Source: a virus
Direction: 5' to 3' (one strand)
Length of the DNA stretch: 38,093 bases
Virus record (IMG/VR): IMGVR_UViG_3300047299_000054
Coordinates: 1 to 38,093 of that record
Part shown: positions 7,241 through 15,673 of the stretch, one piece after another
Layout of the letters: each line of letters starts with the position of its first letter
How positions within the stretch are numbered: position 1 is the first letter of the stretch
Made by a program: the position numbers and the translations under genes
Notes under the pieces: model-generated
Database searches by the model: none
Told to the model about the DNA's origin: nothing
Seen by the model: only the letters and a program-made list of their open reading frames with translations

Positions 7241-7672
7241 TTATTGATTTCCGTATTTTTCAGTAATGAAAGATTCGTAAGTTTTAATTTTCTGAAGTAA
7301 CTTTTTACGCTTCTTTTTTTCTTTCTTATATTCTTCTTCGGCATCTCCTTGACCGGCAGGTTTATCTCCAGAACCAACAGCTCCAGTTGACATGTCTGGA
7401 AGAGCGATCTTTCCCATTCCAGCGCCTGGCATAGCAGCTCCTTGAGGAGCATTGTAATTTGCAGCGAATGACATACCTTCTTCAGTTCTTTCAGGTAAAC
7501 CTTCGTGTTCAGTAGAAGCAAAATCTTTCAATTGTTCTTTAGACATTGAATTAGAAAGTTCTTTTACCTTGTCAACATATTCTGGCGCAACATCTGTTAA
7601 TTTCATGTAGCCCATTTTAACAGCGTATGCTATTCCCATTAATCTTTGTTGTGCTTTTGATGTTGCTGGCAT
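7241..7672 (-). CDS. Hypothetical protein, DUF3008-like N-terminus and C-terminal capsid-targeting-like motif
   Basis: A 143-aa protein. The N-terminus PATSKAQQRLMGIAYAVKMG resembles a short motif found in many phage proteins (DUF3008-like, PAKSKAQQR). A Gly/Ala/Pro-rich central region (about 68-110) is followed by a lysine-rich coiled-coil-like stretch. The C-terminus IKTYESFITEK closely resembles the T4 internal-protein capsid-targeting sequence (MKTYQEFIAEA), but at the wrong end. It is last in the 17.9-7.2 kb block and is followed by the bidirectional terminator. Function unknown; an association with the prohead is inferred. Confidence 0.65.
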   Translation of the reverse strand: MPATSKAQQRLMGIAYAVKMGYMKLTDVAPEYVDKVKELSNSMSKEQLKDFASTEHEGLPERTEEGMSFAANYNAPQGAAMPGAGMGKIALPDMSTGAVGSGDKPAGQGDAEEEYKKEKKKRKKLLQKIKTYESFITEKYGNQ

Positions 7673-7681
7673 AGTTTTAAA

Positions 7682-8230
7682 TTATTTTGCGTCTATTGAT
7701 AAAAATAAACTTGCTCTGATTTCAATATTGTTACCATCAACCTGAGAGTCAAATGTACCATAAATATCTGAACTTCCAACTAAACGTATTGGGGTATTCA
7801 TCATGCCTCCAACTTTTTTAGCAAATTTAGAACCATCTGCATCATCATAAAAGCCGATATTAATTACAAAATCATTTGCGTAACTAACATATAATTCTGA
7901 AGCTCCTGGGCGGTTAATACGATTAACTGTATCTGCTATCCACTCGTCTCCTAGATTTACATTTACGAACAACACAATATCTTTAAAATCTTTAATAGAG
8001 TGATATAGTTCTCTTAAAATAATATCCTCTGCTGATTTTTTAACAAATTTGGTCCATTCGCTGTTTAACTGATCTAAAACAACATCAGCATCACCTTCAA
8101 ATTTAATCTTTTCTACTTCTTTCTTAAAAGCAAATAAGACTTTTCCAGGAATACCTTTGGCTCCATAGATGCCTGTCATTTGATAGGCTTTTTCATTTAT
8201 AAATTGCTCAAATAATTGAATATGTTTCAT
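7682..8230 (-). CDS. Hypothetical protein with capsid-targeting-like N-terminus
   Basis: A 182-aa protein starting MKHIQLFEQFINEKA, which follows the pattern of the T4 internal-protein targeting peptide (aromatic-x-E-F-I-x-E). The remainder is mixed alpha/beta with a charged N-terminal helix (KKEVEKIKFEGDADVVLDQL), a central IVLFVNVNLGDEWI strand and a C-terminal beta region ending SLFLSIDAK. No family recognised. It lies 18 bases after the 873-aa gene and 9 bases before the 143-aa gene. Packaging into the head is inference from the N-terminus. Confidence 0.65.
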   Translation of the reverse strand: MKHIQLFEQFINEKAYQMTGIYGAKGIPGKVLFAFKKEVEKIKFEGDADVVLDQLNSEWTKFVKKSAEDIILRELYHSIKDFKDIVLFVNVNLGDEWIADTVNRINRPGASELYVSYANDFVINIGFYDDADGSKFAKKVGGMMNTPIRLVGSSDIYGTFDSQVDGNNIEIRASLFLSIDAK

Positions 8231-8248
8231 GTTTTATATTTTTTTTAA

Positions 8249-10870
8249 TTACCAAGCAATGTTTAAGTTATCTAACTTAGCGATTCTTTCTTTAATATAG
8301 ATTGCTTTTTGTTTAGCTTGTTTTTCATAATAACCTCCACCTTCTTGTTCACCTTCATTTTTATATCTAGCGTATTCGGTGTAATCTGATATTAGATTAT
8401 TCATAAAGTTAGTAGCATCTCTTAAAGTAACTTCTCTACCGTCTGGTGCATTACCTAATTTCATTTCACCATACTTTGTAAATTGTTTACCTTGAACTGC
8501 CTTAGAAATTAAATCTGAACATTTTAAGATTGCTTTTTCTACTTTACCATCTAAATCATCATTCATGATTCTAGTAGCTAAAATACTTTTGTATCTTGCA
8601 ATGTTTTCTTCTTTGAATGATTTAGCATCTTTTAATGCAGTAGCTCCGGCCTGTGCAGCAGCTCTTGCAGCTCTAATACCTTCGGTGCTATATTTTTGTC
8701 TTACAACTTCTAAAGGTAAAACGTAAGCTACGTCAGATACTTCAGAAATTCTTTTTACGTTTGAAAGACCAGTTGCATCCCAGCTTCTGTATTTCTTACC
8801 GATACCTGCGGTATCAACGACATTACCATCTTTACCTACATTCTTTAAAGTATATCCTTTAGATGTTGAGTATCTACCCATCCAAGAAACTCCAAAGAAT
8901 TCATTTTGACCATTTGCGATTGCTAATAAAGAATTAGCTGGAATAGTTTTATTTGAATAGTACGCATCTGCTGGCGCATGAGGATTTGCTTTCTCGTTTC
9001 TAGAAACATAGAATACAATAGCTGAACCCAAATCTTTAGATTTATATGCAGCGCTAGGCGACATTTCAATAAAATCAGCATCTTCAATTTTATCTAAAGC
9101 AACTTTAGTATAGTTATAGAACGCTTTAAATAAATCTTTAGGTGCAAATCTTAAATCAATGAAACCCGATAAGATTGATGAAGTTAACGCCTCAGCTACG
9201 AACTCGTTGCTTTCGTTTAATTTAAATTCAACGAATTCAACAAATGATTCGTAGATAAATTTGTTCTCCATTGTTATATTATTATTTTTAATACTTTCTG
9301 ATACATGTGTGATTGACTTTAGGATTCTCTGACCATTTTTAGAAAGAGCAACTTTATCTTCACCAATATTAAAGAATTCAGCGTTTCTTCTTAACCATCT
9401 CTTAGAGTCTTCAGTTAAACCAGAAACTAATTGATCGAAATCTTCTTTAGTTAATTCACCATCTTTTAATGCTTCGATGATTTTATTTCTAATTGCGGCG
9501 TGTTTTCCAACAGTTCTAGCTGGATAATTATTAGTGTATTGTCTTTTTAAAGTGATTTTAGATTCATTAATTTCAACCGATTCTTTAATACCTAATTCTT
9601 TTAAAGACTTAACTTGCTTACCTTTTTCTTCTCCATCATTTTCATCTGTATGCCATAAAAGACCTGCTTTAATTAATCTTTTATAAATTTCAGCTTTAAC
9701 CAAATCAAAATCAATTGAATCACTTGAATTTTCCCATGTTTCTTCAACGTACTCTGGATCAATCCATCCAAATCCTTGCTTAATGTTCTTAACCATATCT
9801 GCAAAATCTTTCTCGAATTGTTTTACGGCAGCTTCGTTAAGTTCTAAAGATTCTTTAATAGGTTTTTTTAATCCCTTAATGAAATCTTCTACAGATGAAT
9901 GGCTTTTACCATAAATTTCATTTGGAGTTACTGCATGATTTACAACAGAACCATCATCATAAATATTATATGAACCGCCGTCATACTCTTCACCATCATA
10001 ATCCAAATCAAATGAATCTTCTGCCAAAGTTTTTAAATTAACTGTAACTTTTGCGCCTTCGGCTTTAGACATTGCTTTTGCTAGTGTCTCAGCTACTTTT
10101 TTAGTTTGAGCTTTTGTTAAACCGGCTGGAGCACCAAATTTAGAAGCTTCTGAAACTTCTTCAGATTCATTAAATTGTTGAATGTCAGAATATTTGAATT
10201 CAAATTCATCACCATCTGAATTTAAAGCTTTGATCGTATCTTTTCCCCACATTGCAGCATTATCATCGTTGTTGCTGTCAGGATTATAAATGATGTACTG
10301 TTTACCCTTTACAATGATTTCAGCATCATCTAACTTAGAAATTAATTTAAGTAATTGATCTTTTGAATACTTACCTTCTAAAACTTCTTCGACTGATTCT
10401 TTAACTAAATCTGAAAGATACATTCCGTTTTCTTCTCCAGTTTTAGTGTCTTCTAATTTAGCTTTACCACCAGAGATGCTAATAACTTTCCAGGTTTGTG
10501 TTGGGTCTTCACCTACAAATTTTCTAGAAACAATATCTCCAACTTTAATGCTACCTTCTGAAACTTCTTCAACTGATTCTTCAATTTTCTTAGCAGCTAA
10601 TTTAGGATCTTTCTTAGCAACGTTGTCTGTGTAAGAACCATCACCCCAAAACGCAACAATAGCATCAGTATCTGCGGTTGAATGGAATCCAGAACCAGCA
10701 TTAAAAACGTCTACGAACTGTAAACTTTTTTTGTTTTTAATCAAATCCTTAGCAAAATCAATAGCTTGCTTTTGGTTATTAAACTTTTTAGAAGCTCTTA
10801 CTCCATCAGAATAATGAACCTCGAAAGCTTCGTTTAGATTTTTTTCATTTAAGAACTCGTTAAAATTCAT
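8249..10870 (-). CDS. Modular polyprotein-like protein with repeated protease-site-like linkers
   Basis: An 873-aa protein. It opens with a capsid-targeting-like MNFNEFLNEKNLNEA and contains several small acidic alpha/beta modules separated by near-repeats: ESVEEVSEG (98-106), ESVEEVLEG (158-166), ESEEVSEA (235-242), ESLELNEA (340-346) and ESVEINES (430-437), with further LNES (551-554) and VAEA (558-561). Each linker ends in (I/L/V)-x-E before A, G or S, the cleavage signature of T4 gp21-type prohead proteases. At residue 534 a second targeting-like start occurs (MENKFIYESF...). The C-terminal 300 residues form a larger unrecognised domain. Likely a head-internal or scaffold-related polyprotein; activity of any module is unknown. 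Confidence 0.72.
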   Translation of the reverse strand: MNFNEFLNEKNLNEAFEVHYSDGVRASKKFNNQKQAIDFAKDLIKNKKSLQFVDVFNAGSGFHSTADTDAIVAFWGDGSYTDNVAKKDPKLAAKKIEESVEEVSEGSIKVGDIVSRKFVGEDPTQTWKVISISGGKAKLEDTKTGEENGMYLSDLVKESVEEVLEGKYSKDQLLKLISKLDDAEIIVKGKQYIIYNPDSNNDDNAAMWGKDTIKALNSDGDEFEFKYSDIQQFNESEEVSEASKFGAPAGLTKAQTKKVAETLAKAMSKAEGAKVTVNLKTLAEDSFDLDYDGEEYDGGSYNIYDDGSVVNHAVTPNEIYGKSHSSVEDFIKGLKKPIKESLELNEAAVKQFEKDFADMVKNIKQGFGWIDPEYVEETWENSSDSIDFDLVKAEIYKRLIKAGLLWHTDENDGEEKGKQVKSLKELGIKESVEINESKITLKRQYTNNYPARTVGKHAAIRNKIIEALKDGELTKEDFDQLVSGLTEDSKRWLRRNAEFFNIGEDKVALSKNGQRILKSITHVSESIKNNNITMENKFIYESFVEFVEFKLNESNEFVAEALTSSILSGFIDLRFAPKDLFKAFYNYTKVALDKIEDADFIEMSPSAAYKSKDLGSAIVFYVSRNEKANPHAPADAYYSNKTIPANSLLAIANGQNEFFGVSWMGRYSTSKGYTLKNVGKDGNVVDTAGIGKKYRSWDATGLSNVKRISEVSDVAYVLPLEVVRQKYSTEGIRAARAAAQAGATALKDAKSFKEENIARYKSILATRIMNDDLDGKVEKAILKCSDLISKAVQGKQFTKYGEMKLGNAPDGREVTLRDATNFMNNLISDYTEYARYKNEGEQEGGGYYEKQAKQKAIYIKERIAKLDNLNIAW

Positions 10871-10907
10871 ATCTTATCTTTATTTGTTTTTACTATATAT
10901 TATCGTA

Positions 10908-12446
10908 TTATAGGGATTCGATTGCAATATTCTTATTTAATGGCGTTGGGGCGCTTGCTCCAGCCACAAATTTAAAGTTTGCAGTATCAAAACTCTTAAT
11001 CTTAAATTTCACGTATGTTGCTTTTGGTGCGGTAATTAAGTACAATTGCTGTACAGTTGACACCTGATTTACTAGGGTAGAAAGATCTCTAGAATATCTT
11101 GCATTTAATTCTTCTACAACCTCTTTAGTTAAAGGATAGAATATAATTCCAAATCTGTTATCATCTTTTAAAATATTACCATAAGTTTTCATGGCATTAT
11201 TTTCATTTTCAAAACCCCTTGGAACAGTGTTAGTCTTTTTAAAGTATTCTGATAAAACCGGCCAAAGCGTTCCATCATTATATGCTTTATCTAAGAAAGA
11301 ACAAACTGAAGCTCTTGTGAATGTGGCTCCATTTAATCCGCTTGCGCTTAAAAAGAAATCATAACCTGATTTTGTGTTTGCTACATAATTATTAGCTAAT
11401 GCAACGAAAGTAGAATAAACATCTGAACTTCTCTTTGCATCTGATTCTTTAAAATGTTTAGTTGGATTTTCTAAAACTTCAAATACATTTTGAATTAATT
11501 CTAATTCAGTATTTGTTACACTAATGTCGCCTTGTCTATGTGCATGTAAAACTGCATGTGCTAAAGCTCCAATACTTGGAACTCCACCTCTTTTTCCAGC
11601 TTTAGAAGAAACCTTCCAACCATCGAACATAAAGTCTACTAAGGCCGCGTTTGATTGTGTAGGATATGAAACTCCAACTCCTGCATTTTTAACCATGCTG
11701 AATAAGAAAACTCCACCTAAAATTTCACCAAAGTCATTAGCAATATTATTCATTGATACCGAATCAATAGAATATTTAGCAACCAAATCTTCTCCTAAAT
11801 TAACTGTAAAATCAGTTGAATTACTTTCAACTAATTTAGTCATACTGTCATATTTAGCATAACTTGTTTGAGATGCAATTTTTGTCATTAATTCATTTAA
11901 AAATTGCTTATAATTATCGGGCAATGAAGTTCTAGAAACGGCTCCATTTGCTAAACTAATTAATTGACTTACAGTTGTATATTCATTTTTAGTTAATCCT
12001 AATTTATCAGGTGAAAGATCTTTTTTACCAACGGCTGCTTTAACACCTCCTTTAATTGAAGCTCTGTTTACAATATAGTAAGCTTCTCCTCTTTTAAAAT
12101 TAGCGTTACCAATAACTTGATCTTTCTGTATTAATAATTCTAATGTAGAAAATTGACCTGATTTAGAACCAGCTTCTCCAGGAGAAATAAGATTAACTAC
12201 AAATGCATCCGGGCTCATACCCGCATCGATCATCATATTAGCGAACATTTGTGCAGGATCTTCTCCAAAGTCAGCTCTTAGTGATTCACCTGTTTTAGCT
12301 TTAATTATAGTACCGCTATATCTAATTTGACGAATGTACGCATTGTATGTATTTTCAAACCATGGTCTGTAAAATTCTCTGGCTGCTTCGTAAAGTGCCA
12401 TTGCTGTTTCAAATCTTGCTCTAATGTCTCCGGGTGTAATTGCCAT
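10908..12446 (-). CDS. Hypothetical protein, possible PD-(D/E)XK-like nuclease fold
   Basis: A 512-aa protein with an N-terminal helical segment (ARFETAMALYEAAREFYRPW) and a central block, E241 in NDFGEILGGVF then YPTQSNAALVDFMFDGWKVSSKAG (D271, K282). The order E...D...x-x-K, with strands before D271 and K282, recalls PD-(D/E)XK nucleases, although the expected acidic residue two before the lysine is serine. This is a weak fold guess. It overlaps the ligase-adenylyltransferase gene by one base (TAATG), so the two are likely translated together. No capsid-targeting-like start is visible, unlike several neighbours. Confidence 0.55.
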   Translation of the reverse strand: MAITPGDIRARFETAMALYEAAREFYRPWFENTYNAYIRQIRYSGTIIKAKTGESLRADFGEDPAQMFANMMIDAGMSPDAFVVNLISPGEAGSKSGQFSTLELLIQKDQVIGNANFKRGEAYYIVNRASIKGGVKAAVGKKDLSPDKLGLTKNEYTTVSQLISLANGAVSRTSLPDNYKQFLNELMTKIASQTSYAKYDSMTKLVESNSTDFTVNLGEDLVAKYSIDSVSMNNIANDFGEILGGVFLFSMVKNAGVGVSYPTQSNAALVDFMFDGWKVSSKAGKRGGVPSIGALAHAVLHAHRQGDISVTNTELELIQNVFEVLENPTKHFKESDAKRSSDVYSTFVALANNYVANTKSGYDFFLSASGLNGATFTRASVCSFLDKAYNDGTLWPVLSEYFKKTNTVPRGFENENNAMKTYGNILKDDNRFGIIFYPLTKEVVEELNARYSRDLSTLVNQVSTVQQLYLITAPKATYVKFKIKSFDTANFKFVAGASAPTPLNKNIAIESL

Positions 12447-14302
12447 TATTTACTAATATTTAGTTTAAACTGCTCGAATGTCATAAATTCGTGTTCAGTT
12501 TCTACTGATTCAACGGTTGCAAGTGATTGCTCTAATTTTTTCTTTAAGTCGCCAAACATTGAATGCAATGCCTTCGGAGTTAATTTTTCAAATTCTTTCT
12601 TATTATCATCAGCTAAAGCTTCTCTAACTTTAGTTGCTGAAATATCTTCATCATCTCTCTTGATTTCATAAAGACTAAATTCAGGAAGAACTCCAAGTGC
12701 TTCTCTATATTTATCGTTATTAACCTGATAGCCATACGTTTTAAATCTGTCTGTGCCTGTTCCCCATAATACTGGTTCGTATTTAGGTCTCATTTCATTA
12801 AACATCAAATCGATACCAGCTGATGGAATTACAAAGATTTCTTTTAAGAAAGGATACTGTTTTTTAACAGCTTCAAACATTTGAATTTGAGTGTTAGTAT
12901 CGTATGGTCTTTTAACAGCATCATCCTTCTGTGCTTTAGCTGCTTTAACTAAGAACACAACAACTGGATAACCATTTTGTTTATGTATTGTTTCTAAAAC
13001 TTTAGCATGACCTAGCGTAAATGGTTGGAATCTACCAACAAACATATTTACTTTTTCTTTACCTTGTTCAGGATAGTCAATTTTTAAAGCTTCATTTAAA
13101 TTTGTTTTTGTTGACACAATTTTATTGTGCATTAAGAAATTATTAAAGTTATAGATTGAATGTTCATCTGCATTTTCTACAAATACTTTTTGTTCAATCG
13201 CTTCAATAATTTGATTCATTTGTTCGATCATTTCTTTATTTAAAAGAGAAGATTCTTTCTCTCTCTTTTTATTGAAAGAACCTAACATGATTTTAAATAG
13301 TTCAGATAGAACTGGATTCTCAACATATTTTAATGTTTTCTCTGAATCAATCCATTTAGTATTTAATTTGAATAGATCTGATTTTGCAAACTCAGCTTTA
13401 CCAAAATCAACGCCAACATACTTTGTAGCGTTTTCTTTAACATACTGATTGTACATTGCGCAAATCATTTCTAAATATCTTTTATCTGATGCTGTTTCAG
13501 TTAATTCGATCTGTGATAAATCATAGCTTGTAAAGAATTCAAGAATGTCTACGATCGATAACTGATACATGTGACTAGATTCTCTTTGTGATGGAACTTC
13601 TCCCTGTTCAGAAACTTCTTTATGTTCTTCTAATTTATAAGATTTAATTTGAGTACCATCTACAAAACTAACTACGAATCCATCGATAGGTTTTTCTAAA
13701 CTTTCGTTCAATACGCTTTTATAAACCGATGGATTAAATATTTTATACATTTGTTGAGCAAATGATTCATTGCCTCTTCCAGACGTAGTCAGCCAATTAG
13801 TTAATTCCCTTCTTTGTTCTTCATTTAAAACTCCGTTAAATACGATTGAAGGTCCTTGTACTTCTAATTTAGAAGCCCACTCTTGTAAAATTTTAGGATC
13901 TGTTAAAACCTTTTTAGTTTTACCATTCTCACCTATAACTTGTATGTGAGTTAAGATCATAAAATTAAATGGAGTTGAATCGTATTGAACATCAGAAATA
14001 CTTGTTTCTGGTAAATATTCAAACCCAAATTTCCAATCACTTGGCATTGCTTCTTTAACGTCAGTCACTAAACTTTGAAAGTGTTTAATACCTATTTCAT
14101 AAAGGCTTGACATTGTTCTATCAACCATGTTCATTGCTTCTGATTTACCTGACTTAAAATATTCTAAACCAGATAAACCTCTTCTAACGTGAAAAGAAGG
14201 TGCTGAAATTTTTTCAGTCACAACAACTTTCAATTTCAATAAATCACTAAACGTATTAGTGTTTGTTGATTGATATAAGTCTGTTAGTTTTTGTAATGCC
14301 AT
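12446..14302 (-). CDS. Fusion of ATP-dependent-ligase-like domain and NMN-adenylyltransferase-like domain
   Basis: A 618-aa protein. The N-terminal half has nucleotidyltransferase (DNA/RNA ligase superfamily) motifs: motif I EKISAPSF (candidate lysine K31), motif III FGFEYLP (92-98), motif IV KPIDGFVVSF (204-213) and motif V IKSYKLEE (219-226). A helical linker follows. Residues 418-560 form a cytidylyltransferase/NadM-like domain with GRFQPFTLGH (423-432) and the ISATKVR signature (554-560). The linker contains LNEA (402-405), a prohead-protease-like site that could separate the domains. The C-terminus MTFEQFKLN resembles a capsid-targeting motif. Possible roles are nucleic-acid end joining or repair and NAD metabolism; substrates are unknown. 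Confidence 0.75.
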   Translation of the reverse strand: MALQKLTDLYQSTNTNTFSDLLKLKVVVTEKISAPSFHVRRGLSGLEYFKSGKSEAMNMVDRTMSSLYEIGIKHFQSLVTDVKEAMPSDWKFGFEYLPETSISDVQYDSTPFNFMILTHIQVIGENGKTKKVLTDPKILQEWASKLEVQGPSIVFNGVLNEEQRRELTNWLTTSGRGNESFAQQMYKIFNPSVYKSVLNESLEKPIDGFVVSFVDGTQIKSYKLEEHKEVSEQGEVPSQRESSHMYQLSIVDILEFFTSYDLSQIELTETASDKRYLEMICAMYNQYVKENATKYVGVDFGKAEFAKSDLFKLNTKWIDSEKTLKYVENPVLSELFKIMLGSFNKKREKESSLLNKEMIEQMNQIIEAIEQKVFVENADEHSIYNFNNFLMHNKIVSTKTNLNEALKIDYPEQGKEKVNMFVGRFQPFTLGHAKVLETIHKQNGYPVVVFLVKAAKAQKDDAVKRPYDTNTQIQMFEAVKKQYPFLKEIFVIPSAGIDLMFNEMRPKYEPVLWGTGTDRFKTYGYQVNNDKYREALGVLPEFSLYEIKRDDEDISATKVREALADDNKKEFEKLTPKALHSMFGDLKKKLEQSLATVESVETEHEFMTFEQFKLNISK

Positions 14303-14340
14303 TTTAATTTTCTTTGTTATATGAATATTAATGAGTTTGT

Positions 14341-15621
14341 TTATCTTCCGTATTTAATAATTCCCATTAATTGATTAATTGCTGCAAAGGTTCCAGTTAA
14401 TTTAAATAACTTTCCTTTGTATTGAAACACTAAGCCTTCAGAAGGAACAATTGATTCAATACCGCCGATTGAATTTAATCTTGCTAATTCTTTTTCAACT
14501 TTAGCAAGCTGTTTTAGATCTCCGTTCTGTTTAATTTTATCTGATTCAGATTTAATCTGTGCGTGTAATCTTTGTGCTTCTTGGCTCGGATTTGCAACTA
14601 ATAAATTTGAAACATTTTTTAATACTACTGAACCTAATTCTAAGAATAGATTTTCAAATGGTAAGATGTTCTCTTTATATTTTTTAGCAGCGTCTTCTTT
14701 GTCAAATTTTTGAAATGCAACATATTCGTCTTTAGACATTTTCTTTTTTAAATCATTTAAATTTAAAGCTTTTTTATCTGCAAATGCCCATCTCTGAACA
14801 AGACCCGCTCTATCAATTGCATCAATATGTGGAAAAGTTTTCTCTATTAATTCAGTCCACCACATTTCATGATATTTAGATACGGGATCAGCGTCCTGTA
14901 ATTTATACTTGTTTTCTAAAGTTTGTATCTTATTTAAGAAATAACCTTTCTTCTCTTCGAAATCGATTGACTTTCCGATTTGTAATTGTTGTGGTGGAAT
15001 AATTTCAAATGTTTTTTGAACATGTTTATTAACGTCCTTTAACGCGTTTGCGATTTTACCAGCTATCTTATTATCAGAACCCGTTTGATTTCCCTGACCA
15101 TCGGTGTGAACAATACCGTGAAATTGAATTACATCTTTGCCATATACAATTACGTTAGAATTGCCGGAATAGATTAACTCCATATTCATAAATGAAGTTC
15201 CATTATTGAATTCGGCCTGATCTTTAGCTGGTAGTGATTGTAGGGCTGTTGCTAGATCATTTGCAGCAAACGTAAATGTATCTCTTACTCCATCGGATGG
15301 ATGATCTTGGAACATCTGTGTGATTTCTGATAAACCAATAGGTTGTTTCATCTGCCCTTTATTTCTAGCAAATAAAACTTGACCATTCTGCATGGTTACG
15401 AAAAGATTTTGGCCATCAGTCTTTTCGGTTGGGGCCTCTTCAAAATCTAATCTACCTTCCAAGGCGCCATCAATAATATGCTTGATTTCTCCAAACGTTA
15501 AGGTTTCATCGTCAAAGGGGTGCATCATGTGACCGGCTGCGCCACCTTCTAGAATGATAGTAGCATTCTTTTCGTTCCATTTTTCTATAAGGAACTCCGT
15601 AAAGTTAAGTAGTTTCTTCAT
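14341..15621 (-). CDS. Ligase-superfamily protein with capsid-targeting-like N-terminus
   Basis: A 426-aa protein; the ATG at 15621 is preferred over an in-frame TTG at 15627. It starts MKKLLNFTEFLIEK, resembling a capsid-targeting peptide, then has IILEGGAAGHMMHPFD (22-37), where ILE-G is a protease-like site. Ligase motifs follow: motif I EKTDGQN (66-72, K67), motif III FMNMELIY (144-151), motif IV EGLVF (395-399) and motif V KGKLFKLTG (402-410). About 240 residues of mostly helical sequence sit between motifs III and IV, unusually far apart. Similar proteins with an EGGAAGHM segment occur, to my recollection, in T4-like marine phages. Substrate unknown. A strong terminator hairpin ends just before its start codon. 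Confidence 0.72.
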   Translation of the reverse strand: MKKLLNFTEFLIEKWNEKNATIILEGGAAGHMMHPFDDETLTFGEIKHIIDGALEGRLDFEEAPTEKTDGQNLFVTMQNGQVLFARNKGQMKQPIGLSEITQMFQDHPSDGVRDTFTFAANDLATALQSLPAKDQAEFNNGTSFMNMELIYSGNSNVIVYGKDVIQFHGIVHTDGQGNQTGSDNKIAGKIANALKDVNKHVQKTFEIIPPQQLQIGKSIDFEEKKGYFLNKIQTLENKYKLQDADPVSKYHEMWWTELIEKTFPHIDAIDRAGLVQRWAFADKKALNLNDLKKKMSKDEYVAFQKFDKEDAAKKYKENILPFENLFLELGSVVLKNVSNLLVANPSQEAQRLHAQIKSESDKIKQNGDLKQLAKVEKELARLNSIGGIESIVPSEGLVFQYKGKLFKLTGTFAAINQLMGIIKYGR

Positions 15622-15625
15622 AATC

Positions 15626-15655
15626 AAAAAAGACCTGAGTGGTATTCTCAGGTCT
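15626..15655 (-). terminator. Rho-independent terminator after the 730-aa gene
   Basis: Perfect 9-bp stem AGACCTGAG/CTCAGGTCT (15631-15639 with 15647-15655) with a 7-nt loop, followed on the minus strand by six T residues. It lies 18 bases after the stop at 15674, and its T tract ends only four bases before the ATG of the next gene (15621). It may thus act both as terminator and as leader structure for the ligase-like gene. Confidence 0.85.
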
Positions 15656-15673
15656 ATTATTTATCTTTATTAA

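Noticed and set aside
7216-7521. Minus-strand 101-aa frame inside the 143-aa gene
   Set aside because: Overlaps a better-supported gene in another frame and shows no motifs or start context.
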